Assembly: GCA_035550215.1 (NCBI GenBank)
Contig: DASZPM010000028.1
Location: 248,001 to 312,000, forward strand
DNA length: 64,000 bases
Reading direction: 5' to 3'
Source of the DNA: JABDFW01 sp035550215
GTDB taxonomy: Bacteria > Bacteroidota > Bacteroidia > Chitinophagales > Chitinophagaceae
This document shows positions 17,604 through 26,394 of the stretch, piece by piece. The number at the start of each line of letters is the position of its first letter. Positions within the stretch are counted from its first letter, which is position 1. Made by a program: the position numbers and the translations under genes. Below the pieces are notes generated by a model. That model did no database searches and was not told the origin of the DNA. It saw nothing but the letters and a program-made list of their open reading frames with translations.

Positions 17604-18554
17604 TCACAGATTTGATGTCTTCAGATCTTTAGGATAGTGCACGTCAACGGTTTTTGTTTGACCGTCGCGTACATACGTTACTTTAAATGTATCTCCATCT
17701 TTACCATCTTTTATCGCATCCTTAAGGTCATCAACAGAAGTTATATTTTTACCGTTTACCTGGGTAATTAAGTCATCATCCTTCAAGCCTGCTTTGTCGG
17801 CAGGTGTTTCATCATCTACATCAAGCACTTTAACCCCTTTTCCATCTTCGGTATCCTGTACCTGCACGCCCATGCGTGGCCTGCCGCGGTAAAATGAATA
17901 TACACCCCTTGGTGCAACCTTCATGCTGAGATTTTGGCCACCGTTAAAGCCAAACACTTTTATCTCTGTGTTCTTCTTCAGTGTAACCGGCGCTGTTGCT
18001 TCTTTACCGTCCCGCTTGTAGGTGATGATTACTTTATCATCTGGTTTGTATTTGCCAACAGCCTTATACAAATCATCCGCATCGGCAATTTTATCGTCAC
18101 CAAATTTGGTAATAATATCGCCTTCTTTCAGGCCGGCTTTATCAGCGGCGCTTTCGTCGGTAACATCGGTTATTTTAGCGCCCTCATCGGTTTTTTCGGT
18201 CATTACACCCAAAACGGCTTTGTTACTTTTAATTGTTCTGCCAAACCCGTTTCTTGAAATATCCCAGTCGCCGCTAATAGTGGCAGGGGCATAATCAAGG
18301 CTTAAACTGGGCCACGGCTTTTCTTTGGTAATGGCAATGTTATCGTCTTTAAACTCGTCAACCGGTTTGCCGTTAACAGTAATTTTATCGCCATCAACCA
18401 CTATGGTAAGTTTTTCGGTGCTGCCGGCTTTTTTGTGAATTACTATGTTTTCGTCGCTGCCGGCTTTTGCGGCGGGTTTAGTATCCTGCGCATAGGTATT
18501 TGCAGTAAAGCCAAGGGCAAGCAAAAACGCAGATGTTTTGAGAAATGTATGCAT
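17604..18554 (-). CDS. Secreted double-PDZ domain protein
   Basis: A 316-residue protein with a signal peptide ending near ANTYAQ. The linker region repeats KITVNGKPVDEFKDDNIAI. Two PDZ domains follow: one at about 112-195 (AVLGVMTEKTDEGAKITDV...ADKAGLKEGDIITKFGDDKI) and one at about 228-310 (MGVQVQDTEDGKGVKVLDV...ADKAGLKDDDLITQVNGKNI). There is no protease domain, unlike HtrA/DegP, so it is more likely a periplasmic scaffold or substrate-binding protein. A perfect -7 box (TACTTTTG) lies about 41 bases upstream of the ATG. Confidence 0.85.
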   Translation of the reverse strand: MHTFLKTSAFLLALGFTANTYAQDTKPAAKAGSDENIVIHKKAGSTEKLTIVVDGDKITVNGKPVDEFKDDNIAITKEKPWPSLSLDYAPATISGDWDISRNGFGRTIKSNKAVLGVMTEKTDEGAKITDVTDESAADKAGLKEGDIITKFGDDKIADADDLYKAVGKYKPDDKVIITYKRDGKEATAPVTLKKNTEIKVFGFNGGQNLSMKVAPRGVYSFYRGRPRMGVQVQDTEDGKGVKVLDVDDETPADKAGLKDDDLITQVNGKNITSVDDLKDAIKDGKDGDTFKVTYVRDGQTKTVDVHYPKDLKTSNL

Positions 18555-18595
18555 GTTAAATTGTTTTAAAATGTTCTACGAATGTTTTAGTAGTT

Positions 18596-18603
18596 CAAAA
18601 GTA
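18596..18603 (-). promoter_or_regulatory. -7 box of the PDZ gene
   Basis: TACTTTTG on the minus strand, a full match to the Bacteroidota TAnnTTTG element, placed about 41 bases before the start codon. Confidence 0.6.
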
Positions 18604-18670
18604 GGGGAATTTTTCAATTACGAAAAGTTTCGGAAATGTTAATTTCAAAAAAATGATGAACGGCAATGAT

Positions 18671-18780
18671 AGTCATTGGTCATCAGTCATTAGGTCACTA
18701 AGCGAGAAACAAAAGTATAAGTAAGGTTTACGAAGTACAGGGGGTACCAATCACCTTACTGACCAAATGACCAATGGACT
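18671..18780. repeat. Inverted GGTCATT-type repeat clusters downstream of dnaX
   Basis: A run of AGTCATTGGTCAT, CAGTCATT and AGGTCA at 18671-18700 is mirrored by TGACCAAATGACCAATGGACT-type sequence (reverse orientation) at 18758-18780, ending two bases before the dnaX stop. A third cluster is found on the other side of dnaX at 20682-20713. Confidence 0.6.
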
Positions 18781-18782
18781 CC

Positions 18783-20597
18783 TCAATAATCAATCTCCAG
18801 CTTAAGGCGGTCTTTTAATTCTTTTACAAGGGGGTACTGTTCGGCTATGCGTTCAAAACGCTGGCGGCTGTTTAACAGTATTGCAGGGGGTACATCTTCC
18901 TTCTCGCCTTCTTCCACCACAATTTTAAATGATATGCTTCGGTTATTAAATGCCTGTTGTATGGCGTCGGCAATTTGCATACGCTCCTGCTCAATAAACT
19001 TCTGCTGGGTATAGGCAAATACCGTTACGGTAAAAAAATTGTCTTCGTCAATATGCAGTTTAGCAATCCTGAAGGTTTTGCCCGAGGAGTGTTTTTGCTG
19101 CTCTTCTAACTGGTCTGCATACTTAAGCCATACACGCATTAAATCAACGTCATTTAAGGCTATGGCCTCTTTTATCTCCTCAATGTTATGCGTTTCCTTG
19201 TATTTTTCCTGCAGGGCTTCCAGCAGGTTTTTGCGGGTTCCGCCATTTGTGTGGGTAACAGGGGCGGTAACAGGCGGTTTAGGGGCTGCAGTGTTGCCCG
19301 GTACCACCTGGGGTACAGGCTTTGCCGCCGTCGGCTGCTGTATAAAAAGCTTCGGCTCTGGTTCAGGGGCAGGCTGCCGCGGGGCCTGCGCAGCAGGCGC
19401 AGTATTAACCTGTATGGGTGGTATTGATTTTGCTTTATAGGCTACGGGGCCGTCAACCCGTTTTTTTTTAACCAGGTTACCGTTATCCATGCTCAACTCA
19501 ATAGCCTGCTGTAAAAAATTAAGCTTTATAAGCACCAGCTCAACATGCAGGCGTTTATTACGGGCCATTTTATAGTTAATTTCGGCTTCGTTTAAAATGT
19601 TCAGCGCGCTTACCAGGTATGCCGTACCAACTTTTACAGCAGTAGTGGTGTAGCGGCTTTGCATGCCTTCTACCACGTCAAGCAGGGTAACGGCGCGGGC
19701 ATCTTTACACACCAGTATATTGCGCATAAATTCTGCAAGGCCGTTCAGCACAAGGTCTCCCTCAAAGCCCTTGCGGTTTATCTCGTCAAATAGCAGCATT
19801 GCGCCTGCCATATCCTGCGCGGTAAGGCAATCAAGCAGTTTAAAATAGTAATCGTGGTCAAGAATATTTAAATGTTCAAGCGTATTGTGGTACGTTACTT
19901 CGCCGTTGGTAAAACTTACAATTTTATCCAGTATGCTCAGCGCGTCGCGCATACAGCCTTCGCTTTTTTGGGCTATTACCTGCAGGGCGGCTTTTTCGGC
20001 ATGTATGTCTTCCTTAACAGCAATTTCTTCCAGGTGTTCCACCGTGTCGTTGGTGGTAATACGCTTAAAGTCAAAAATCTGGCAGCGGCTAAGTATGGTG
20101 GGCAGTATCTTATGCTTCTCCGTAGTGGCCAAAATAAATATGGCGTAGGGGGGCGGCTCTTCCAGCGTTTTTAAAAACGCGTTAAAAGCGCTGGCGCTAA
20201 GCATGTGCACTTCATCCACAATATACACTTTGTATTTGCCTGCCTGCGGTGCAAAGCGCACCTGCTCAACCAGGCTGCGTATATCGTCAACCGAGTTATT
20301 ACTGGCAGCATCAAGCTCATGGATATTAAGCGATGTACCCTCATTAAACGAGCGGCAGCTATTGCATTTATTACAGGCCTCGCCATCGGGCTGCAGGTTT
20401 TCGCAATTAATGGTTTTGGCAAGTATGCGCGCGCAGGTTGTTTTACCCACGCCACGCGGGCCGCAAAATAAAAACGCATGCGCCAACTGGTTATGGGCAA
20501 TAGCGTTTTTTAGCGTGGTGGTAATGTGTTTTTGCCCCACAACAGTGTCAAATGTTTGGGGGCGGTATTTACGTGCCGAAACAATAAATTTATCCAT
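18783..20597 (-). CDS. dnaX: DNA polymerase III subunit gamma/tau
   Basis: A 604-residue clamp-loader ATPase. The N-terminus SARKYRPQTFDTVVGQ is diagnostic. Walker A is G46-PRGVGKT-T54, the zinc cysteines are C65, C75, C78 and C81, and Walker B is DEVHML at 128-133. The sensor 1 region is ILATTEKHKI, with SRCQIFDFK after it. Domain III follows to about 370, then a Pro/Ala linker and a tau-like tail (about 460-604). The tau region is shorter than in E. coli, as usual in Bacteroidota. It loads the sliding clamp in the replisome together with delta (holA, encoded at 24444-25439). Confidence 0.97.
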   Translation of the reverse strand: MDKFIVSARKYRPQTFDTVVGQKHITTTLKNAIAHNQLAHAFLFCGPRGVGKTTCARILAKTINCENLQPDGEACNKCNSCRSFNEGTSLNIHELDAASNNSVDDIRSLVEQVRFAPQAGKYKVYIVDEVHMLSASAFNAFLKTLEEPPPYAIFILATTEKHKILPTILSRCQIFDFKRITTNDTVEHLEEIAVKEDIHAEKAALQVIAQKSEGCMRDALSILDKIVSFTNGEVTYHNTLEHLNILDHDYYFKLLDCLTAQDMAGAMLLFDEINRKGFEGDLVLNGLAEFMRNILVCKDARAVTLLDVVEGMQSRYTTTAVKVGTAYLVSALNILNEAEINYKMARNKRLHVELVLIKLNFLQQAIELSMDNGNLVKKKRVDGPVAYKAKSIPPIQVNTAPAAQAPRQPAPEPEPKLFIQQPTAAKPVPQVVPGNTAAPKPPVTAPVTHTNGGTRKNLLEALQEKYKETHNIEEIKEAIALNDVDLMRVWLKYADQLEEQQKHSSGKTFRIAKLHIDEDNFFTVTVFAYTQQKFIEQERMQIADAIQQAFNNRSISFKIVVEEGEKEDVPPAILLNSRQRFERIAEQYPLVKELKDRLKLEIDY

Positions 20598-20681
20598 AGC
20601 CGGGTTGCAATATAGTGAGTTTTAGGGAGAGGGGAAACGGTGTGGAAAAGAGAAGCAAAAACGGTTTTTAAAAGTACCTTA

Positions 20682-20713
20682 AGTCAATGGGTCATTAGGT
20701 CATTGGTCATTTT
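20682..20713 (+). repeat. GGTCATT tandem cluster upstream of dnaX
   Basis: GGGTCATTAGGTCATTGGTCATT, three 7-base-type units in direct order, lies between the dnaX start and the LysR gene stop. The same words occur on the other side of dnaX at 18671-18780. Confidence 0.6.
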
Positions 20714-20726
20714 GAGGGGGAGGATT

Positions 20727-21593
20727 TTACCTGCCCGTCAATATTTCGTAAAATTTTTTTACGGCCTTCTTTTCATAGGCTTCTTTAAGAGAGACGATTA
20801 CTATGGTGCGCCGCATGTTTTTTCCTTCAATGGGTATGCCTGTTACCTGCGGGTCGTTTATGCTTGTTTCGCTTAAAATGGTATGCCAGTGGCCGGTTTT
20901 TACTATTTCAAACAGGGTGGGTATATCGTTTATTTCCATGCAAATATTGGGCTCCAGCTTTTTTTGGCTGAATGATTCCACAAAAAACCGTATAGTGCTA
21001 TACCCGCTGAAGGGCAGCGCCAGTGGCAGTTGGGCAATTTCCGTAAGCGTTATACTGCGTTTGCCGGCCAGCGGTGATTTTTTAGCTGTCACCAGCACCA
21101 TGTTTGCGCTTAACAGTGTTTGGTATTTAAAATGGGGGTGCTTCTGTTTTTCATCAAACGTAAGCACAAAATCAAAATGATGCAGGGTAAGGCCTTCGAG
21201 AAGGTCTTTCGTGGTGCCAAAAACTACCTGCACCTTTATATGGGGGTATTGCTTTGCAAACTGTATTAATGCTTTGGCAAACAGGATGCGCATGGAGTAG
21301 ATTACCCCAATGATAATTTTACCGGTGTGCAGGTTGTTTAAATCTTTCAGCAGCAATAATCCCTGGTTGGCTTTATCAATACTCTGCAGGGCATATTCAC
21401 TAAACATTTCCGCCGCCTCGGTAAGTATTACCCGTTTACCAATGCGGTTAAATAATAATACGCCCAACTCATCTTCCAGTTGTTTTATTTGCTGCGATAG
21501 AGTGCTCTGGCTGATGTTTAAACTCCTTGCGGCTTCTGTAAAATTCAGCAATTCTTTTGCTTTAATAAAGTATTTAAGCTGTCTTAACTCCAT
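20727..21593 (-). CDS. LysR family transcriptional regulator
   Basis: A 288-residue LysR protein. The N-terminal winged helix reads MELRQLKYFIKAKELLNFTEAARSLNISQSTLSQQIKQLEDELGVLLFNR, and the periplasmic-binding-like effector domain covers about 90-285. It is divergent from the EthD gene, separated by 137 bases, the usual arrangement for a LysR regulator and its target. The inducer is unknown. Confidence 0.93.
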   Translation of the reverse strand: MELRQLKYFIKAKELLNFTEAARSLNISQSTLSQQIKQLEDELGVLLFNRIGKRVILTEAAEMFSEYALQSIDKANQGLLLLKDLNNLHTGKIIIGVIYSMRILFAKALIQFAKQYPHIKVQVVFGTTKDLLEGLTLHHFDFVLTFDEKQKHPHFKYQTLLSANMVLVTAKKSPLAGKRSITLTEIAQLPLALPFSGYSTIRFFVESFSQKKLEPNICMEINDIPTLFEIVKTGHWHTILSETSINDPQVTGIPIEGKNMRRTIVIVSLKEAYEKKAVKKFYEILTGR

Positions 21594-21730
21594 ATTGCTA
21601 TATCGGTTTTACCGATTGATTTCATCGAAAAATACCGTTTTGCTAATATATGCCTTGTTAAGATATTTGGTGTAAAGTTTAGGGCTGCAAACCCCGCCGG
21701 CATATATTCAACATTTAAAAAAACATATAC

Positions 21731-22138
21731 ATGAAACTCAGTGTCATACTATCGTTTTGTCTTCTCACCGCATGCTTTACGGCCTTTGGCCAGGGAAAGC
21801 CCGATTCGGCTGTTACAGAAAAAGGGTTAATCAAAATATCTGTTATGTATCCTTTTGCAGAAGGAAGGACCTTTAATATGGAGTACTATGAAACTAAACA
21901 CATGCCTATGGTAGCGGGTTTATTAGGGCCGAACCTGGTAAAATACACTATTGAAAAAGGCATTGCGAGCGGTATTCCCAACCAACCATTACCGTACATG
22001 GCAATAGGAATATTTTATGTAAAGAGTCTTAGTGATTACCAGGTGGCCATTGCCCCCAATTTAAGCCTAATAAGGGCCGACATTGCGAATTTTACCAACA
22101 TTATCCCGATAGTTTTGGTTAGCGAGGTGGTGAAGTAA
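21731..22138 (+). CDS. Exported EthD-domain protein
   Basis: A 135-residue protein with a signal peptide (MKLSVILSFCLLTACFTAFGQ). An EthD/dimeric alpha-beta barrel domain follows: KISVMYPFAEGRTFNMEYYETKHMPMVAGLLGPNLVKYTIEKG is the family start, where Y-x-x-K-H-x-P is conserved. Some EthD-domain proteins help ether or aromatic degradation, but most have no known role. The Cys at position 15 is within the signal core, so a lipoprotein is uncertain. Probably controlled by the divergent LysR gene. Confidence 0.85.
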   Translation: MKLSVILSFCLLTACFTAFGQGKPDSAVTEKGLIKISVMYPFAEGRTFNMEYYETKHMPMVAGLLGPNLVKYTIEKGIASGIPNQPLPYMAIGIFYVKSLSDYQVAIAPNLSLIRADIANFTNIIPIVLVSEVVK

Positions 22139-22151
22139 TAAACCCTAAAGC

Positions 22152-23351
22152 TTAAAACAGGTAGGTAAGTTTTTTGCCTTTTACAGTTAAACACAGTTCC
22201 TTCTTATCGCTTTCCTCTACGCGGCCAATAATTTGGGCATCAATACCTAACGTATTGGCATCATTTATCATTTTAAAGGCAGTGGCTTCATCTGTAAATA
22301 TTTCCAGTCGGTGGCCCATGTTAAACACCTGGTACATTTCGCGGTCATCTGCCCCGCTGTTTTCCTGTATAAGCTTAAAAATTAGGGGCGCCTCGAAAAG
22401 ATTGTTTTTTACAACCCTCATCGGGCCCGGCAAATATTTCATACACTTGGTTTGCCCGCCGCCACTGCAATGTATAACGCCGTCAATTTTATCAAAGTAG
22501 TTTTCCAGCAAAACCCTCATTAAGGGGGCATACGTGCGGGTAGGGCTAAGTAAAAGCTTGCCTATGTTCAAGTCTTCTCCGCCGGTGCCGGGTTTTTCTG
22601 TATCCAAAACAGGCAGCTTATCCGTCATCCTGTACTTTCCTATATACACCACTGCATCATTTAAAGACGGTTCAAACGTTTCCGGGTAATTTTTGGCATA
22701 GTGCTTGCTTAGTATATCATGCCGGGCGCTTGTTAGGCCGTTGCTACCTATTCCGCTGTTATACACCATTTCGTAAACGGCCCGGCCACTAGAAGCAAAT
22801 CCTACTACTATGTTGCCCGGCTTTATGGTATTGTTGGTAATAACCCCTTTTTTTTGCCAACGCGCCATCATTGTGCCATTAACGGCAATAGTCCGTACCA
22901 CATCGCCAACGTCGGCGGTTTCACCACCCAGGTATTGAATATTTACACCATAGCTTCTCAGTTCATCAAAAAACTCCTGTGTACCGTTTATTACCTGTTC
23001 CAGCACCTCGCCGGGAATGATTGTTTTATTCCTGTCAATAGTTGAGGAGAACAGCAGGTTATCATATATGCCTACGCACAGCAGGTCGTCAAGGTTCATA
23101 GCAACCGCATCCTGTGCAATACCTTTCCAAACGCTTAAATCGCCGGTCTCCTTCCAGTACAGGTAAGCTAAGATGCTTTTAGTACCGGCGCCGTCGGCAT
23201 GCATAATGTTTACAAAGTTGTCGTCCCTGCCAATAAAGTCAGGGTACATTTTACAAAAGGCATGCTCATAAAGCCCTTTGTCAAGCTTTTGAATAGCCTT
23301 ATGCACTTCTTCCTTTTGTGCCGAAACCCCGCGTTGTGAATATAAGCTCAT
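22152..23351 (-). CDS. purM: Phosphoribosylformylglycinamidine cyclo-ligase (AIR synthetase), Bacteroidota long form
   Basis: A protein of 399 residues from the ATG at 23351 (MSLYSQRGVSAQKEEV); an in-frame TTG at 23369 would add six residues but is less likely. PurM features are HADGAGTKSILAYLY, DAVAMNLDDLLCVG, YLGGETADVGDVVRTIAVNG and FASSGRAVYEM. The enzyme makes AIR in purine synthesis using ATP. It is longer than E. coli PurM (345), as is typical for this phylum. It is convergent with the EthD gene and divergent from ribF, and has its own -7 box (TACTTTTG at 23390-23397). Confidence 0.93.
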   Translation of the reverse strand: MSLYSQRGVSAQKEEVHKAIQKLDKGLYEHAFCKMYPDFIGRDDNFVNIMHADGAGTKSILAYLYWKETGDLSVWKGIAQDAVAMNLDDLLCVGIYDNLLFSSTIDRNKTIIPGEVLEQVINGTQEFFDELRSYGVNIQYLGGETADVGDVVRTIAVNGTMMARWQKKGVITNNTIKPGNIVVGFASSGRAVYEMVYNSGIGSNGLTSARHDILSKHYAKNYPETFEPSLNDAVVYIGKYRMTDKLPVLDTEKPGTGGEDLNIGKLLLSPTRTYAPLMRVLLENYFDKIDGVIHCSGGGQTKCMKYLPGPMRVVKNNLFEAPLIFKLIQENSGADDREMYQVFNMGHRLEIFTDEATAFKMINDANTLGIDAQIIGRVEESDKKELCLTVKGKKLTYLF

Positions 23352-23389
23352 ATAGCCTATGCCCCGCAAGAGGCATTTTTTGTGAACAG

Positions 23390-23397
23390 CAAAAGTA
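23390..23397 (-). promoter_or_regulatory. -7 box of purM
   Basis: TACTTTTG on the minus strand, a full match to TAnnTTTG, 38 bases before the purM ATG. No good -33 TTG at the expected distance. Confidence 0.55.
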
Positions 23398-23460
23398 AGC
23401 TATCGGGTATAAACTAATGAGGTGGGTTACTTTTTTCCTGTCCCTTTAATGGCGGGGCTT

Positions 23461-23468
23461 TATCTTTG
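23461..23468 (+). promoter_or_regulatory. -7 box of ribF
   Basis: TATCTTTG, a full match to TAnnTTTG. Only eight bases lie between it and the ribF ATG, so the transcript has a very short leader or none. There is no room for an FMN riboswitch. Confidence 0.6.
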
Positions 23469-23476
23469 CAAACTTT

Positions 23477-24433
23477 ATGCAGGTTCACCGCGATATTGAG
23501 CATTTGCCCGTTTTTAATAATGCAGTTATAACCATTGGTACATTTGACGGGGTACATACCGGCCATCAACAAATAATTGAGCAGCTAAAAAAAGAGGCGG
23601 CATCTGTTAATGGAGAGACTGTTATTATTACTTTTCACCCGCACCCGCGTATGGTAGTGCGCGAGGGGCAATCGCCGGTAGCCATACTTACCACGCTTGA
23701 AGAAAAAATACAATTGCTGGAGGATAAGGGGCTAAACCACCTGGTGGTTGTACCGTTTAACGAAGCCTTTGCGGGCCAAACTGCCGAAGCATATATAAAT
23801 GATTTTTTGGTGGCAAAATTTCACCCGCATACTATCATCATAGGTTATGACCACCGTTTTGGCAAAGGCCGTAAGGGGGATTACCATTTGCTGGAAGATT
23901 GCGGCAAGAAACTGGGATTTTTGGTGAAAGAGATACCCGCACAGGTACTGGACGATGTTACGGTAAGCAGCACCCGTATACGCGCTGCCTTGCTGAAAGG
24001 TGATATTGACACGGCCAATAGCTGCCTTGGATATAATTACCATTTTGAAGGCATGGTGGTGGATGGCAATAAACTTGGCAGAACGCTTGGTTACCCAACC
24101 GCCAATATTCACATACACGAACCGGAAAAGCTGGTACCCGGCAACGGCATATATGCAGTGCGGGTAGTGGTAGTGAAACCAGGAACGGCAGAAGTTAAAG
24201 ACCAGCCATACCACCAGGGTATGATGAGCATTGGTGTACGGCCTACCATTGGTACAACTGAAAGGACGATTGAAGTAAATATTTTTGACTTTAACGAAGA
24301 TATTTACGGGCAAACGCTACGCGTATATTTAAGAAAATATCTTCGCCCCGAAGTAAAGTTTAACAGCCTTGATGAATTAACCGATGCATTGGCAAAGGAT
24401 AAAATAAATGCACTGGCTGCATTAAATGATTAA
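23477..24433 (+). CDS. ribF: Bifunctional riboflavin kinase/FAD synthetase
   Basis: A 318-residue bifunctional enzyme converting riboflavin to FMN and then FAD. The N-terminal adenylyltransferase part has GTFDGVHTGHQQII (about 22-35), ITFHPHPRMVV, and the FADS motif HRFGKGRKGD near 130 followed by SSTRIR. The C-terminal kinase part has LGRTLGYPTANIHI, GIYAVRVVV, MSIGVRPTIG and the ending FDFNEDIYGQTLRVYLRKYLRPE. Divergent from purM, convergent with holA (stops 10 bases apart). Confidence 0.96.
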   Translation: MQVHRDIEHLPVFNNAVITIGTFDGVHTGHQQIIEQLKKEAASVNGETVIITFHPHPRMVVREGQSPVAILTTLEEKIQLLEDKGLNHLVVVPFNEAFAGQTAEAYINDFLVAKFHPHTIIIGYDHRFGKGRKGDYHLLEDCGKKLGFLVKEIPAQVLDDVTVSSTRIRAALLKGDIDTANSCLGYNYHFEGMVVDGNKLGRTLGYPTANIHIHEPEKLVPGNGIYAVRVVVVKPGTAEVKDQPYHQGMMSIGVRPTIGTTERTIEVNIFDFNEDIYGQTLRVYLRKYLRPEVKFNSLDELTDALAKDKINALAALND

Positions 24434-24443
24434 TGCTGCACGC

Positions 24444-25439
24444 CTAACTCATAATTTTTACTACCAGTTCCTTCATTAAATCAGCATCTTCTGTGCCGGC
24501 ATCATTAATACCAATGCTGCGCAGGTTGTAGGTATGCAGCAGCAGTATAATTTTTTCTATGCCGTTGTAGCCATAAGCGTTCATGGCCTGCATAGCTGTT
24601 TTGGCTGCAAACGGGTTGCGGAAAACAGATAAAAAGGTGCTTTCAGCCTGGTTACCCATACCAAATATGGAGTAGATTTTACTAAAGTACCCATACAATG
24701 TTGGCAGAATAAACTGTATAGGGCCGGCCTTTGGGTTAGACTTGAAGTACTGAATAATACGCACTGCTTTTGGCAGGTTTTTGGCGGCAATAGCATCCTG
24801 CAGCTCAAACACGTTAAACTCCTTGCTTATGCCTATAAACTCCTCTACATCTTCTTCCGTTATCGTTTTGCGGCCTTTAAGATTAACTGCCAGTTTTTCA
24901 ATTTCATTTTGCAGGCGGCTAAGGTCGTTGCCAATATGGTCAACCACAAGCATCAATGCTTTTTGATTAATACCCAGCCCATGCTGCTGCACCATTTGGT
25001 TAACCCATTCAGGCAACTGGTTATCGTACAGCTTTTTAGTGCTGAACACTTCGCCCTTATCTCTTAATAGCTTACTAAACTTACTGCGGCCATCCACCTT
25101 TTTTTCTTTATAGGCAACTACCAGCACGGTAGAAGATAAAGGGTTCTCAATATATGGCTCCAGCTTTTCAATATCGCGCATGTGCTGGGCTTCTTTCAGC
25201 AGTATCACCTGCCTTTCGGCAAACATGGGGTAGCGCCTGCAGGCATTCAATACGGTGGCCCAGTCAGCATCACGGCCGTAAAATATGGTAAGGTTAAACC
25301 CTGCTTCGCTTTCAGACAAAATGTGATGTTCTGCATAATCAATCACCTGGTCAATAAAATAAGGCTCTTCGCCTTCCAGCCAGTAAACGGGGCGAAATGC
25401 TTTTCTCTTCCAGTCGTTAATAATCTTCTCGGCAGACAT
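24444..25439 (-). CDS. holA: DNA polymerase III subunit delta
   Basis: A 331-residue clamp-loader delta subunit. It has the family features WLEGEEPYFIDQVIDYAEHHIL near the start, VVAYKEKKVDGRSKFSKLL, DHIGNDLSRLQNEIEKL and EFNVFELQDAIAAKNLPKAVRII. I use the ATG at 25439 (MSAEKIINDWKRKAF). An in-frame GTG at 25460 would add seven residues, but the DNA encoding them contains a perfect -7 box, so it is better read as promoter. Confidence 0.93.
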   Translation of the reverse strand: MSAEKIINDWKRKAFRPVYWLEGEEPYFIDQVIDYAEHHILSESEAGFNLTIFYGRDADWATVLNACRRYPMFAERQVILLKEAQHMRDIEKLEPYIENPLSSTVLVVAYKEKKVDGRSKFSKLLRDKGEVFSTKKLYDNQLPEWVNQMVQQHGLGINQKALMLVVDHIGNDLSRLQNEIEKLAVNLKGRKTITEEDVEEFIGISKEFNVFELQDAIAAKNLPKAVRIIQYFKSNPKAGPIQFILPTLYGYFSKIYSIFGMGNQAESTFLSVFRNPFAAKTAMQAMNAYGYNGIEKIILLLHTYNLRSIGINDAGTEDADLMKELVVKIMS

Positions 25440-25443
25440 AAGG

Positions 25444-25451
25444 CAAATATA
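25444..25451 (-). promoter_or_regulatory. -7 box of holA
   Basis: TATATTTG on the minus strand, matching TAnnTTTG, four bases before the ATG at 25439. It decides against the upstream GTG start and implies a nearly leaderless mRNA. Confidence 0.6.
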
Positions 25452-25683
25452 CTCTAACACATGAAACGCCGGAAGAATAAACGCACATCAGCATCGGCAG
25501 AATAGCCAATGTAATATTTGTTTGACGTTATTGAATTAGAGATACATCAAGCACAGACAATAAAAAGCCGGCAAATAAAACACTGGCCCATATTGTTACA
25601 AATATTAACCGGCGCCCTCTCCACTTTACTTGCATAGATTCGCAGTTTTTTTAAACAGCCACTTTGCCGCAACACCGGCTGGT

Positions 25684-26394
25684 TTATTCCATACCAATAG
25701 AACGGAGGAATGCCTGGCGGTAGCTTGTGGCAATAGGAATTTCATACTGGTCCACAAACACCCGCCCGCCGGAGAAATGGCTGATTTTGTTCCTGTTTAT
25801 AACAAATGAGCGGTGCACACGCAAAAAAATATAGGGTGGCAGTTCTTCAATAAAAACTGAAAAGGGTGTTTTGGTAAGATATTTTGCGGCTGCAGTAACT
25901 ACCCTTGTATAATTTCCCTGTGCCTCTGCATACAGGCAGTCGTTATAAGCCAGTCGATAAATATTACCCTCGCTCCTGATAAAGAAAGATGTGTCTTTTA
26001 CCGGTTCATCTTTTACCGGTATTGTTATCAACCCAAGCTTTTCTTTTACTTTATCTATAGCAACTATAAACCGGTCAAGCGAAAAGGGCTTTAATAAGTA
26101 ATCTACCGCAGACAGGTCAAATGCGTTTACTGCGTATTCTTCGTAAGCAGTGGTAAAAACAATTAGCGGCACGTTATTGAGGGTTTTAATAAACCCGATA
26201 CCATTTAGCACAGGCATGTTAATATCCAAAAAAACAAGGTGCGTTTTATGTGTTGCCAGGAAAATTTTGGCCTCAAGGGCATTGCCGAATTCACCTATAA
26301 TTTGCACAAAGGGCAAATAGCTGCAATAATTACGGATGATGGAACGGGCAACAGGTTCATCATCAATAATAATACAGGTAATAGTGTCATGCAT
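25684..26394 (-). CDS. LytTR-type response regulator
   Basis: A 236-residue response regulator. The receiver domain has D11-D12, phospho-acceptor D57 in VFLDINMP, VFTTAYEEYAVNAFD and DYLLKPFS. A LytTR DNA-binding domain follows (about 132-236: IRSEGNIYRLAYNDCLYAEAQGNYTRVV...LRVHRSFVINRNKISHFSG). Its start overlaps the 3' end of the upstream kinase gene by eight bases, so the two are translationally coupled. The likely target is the divergent outer-membrane barrel gene or another distant operon. Confidence 0.95.
   Translation of the reverse strand: MHDTITCIIIDDEPVARSIIRNYCSYLPFVQIIGEFGNALEAKIFLATHKTHLVFLDINMPVLNGIGFIKTLNNVPLIVFTTAYEEYAVNAFDLSAVDYLLKPFSLDRFIVAIDKVKEKLGLITIPVKDEPVKDTSFFIRSEGNIYRLAYNDCLYAEAQGNYTRVVTAAAKYLTKTPFSVFIEELPPYIFLRVHRSFVINRNKISHFSGGRVFVDQYEIPIATSYRQAFLRSIGME

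Noticed and set aside
23400..23476. FMN riboswitch upstream of ribF
   Set aside because: The intergenic region is about 125 bases shared with purM and the -7 box lies 8 bases before the ATG, so there is no room for the aptamer.
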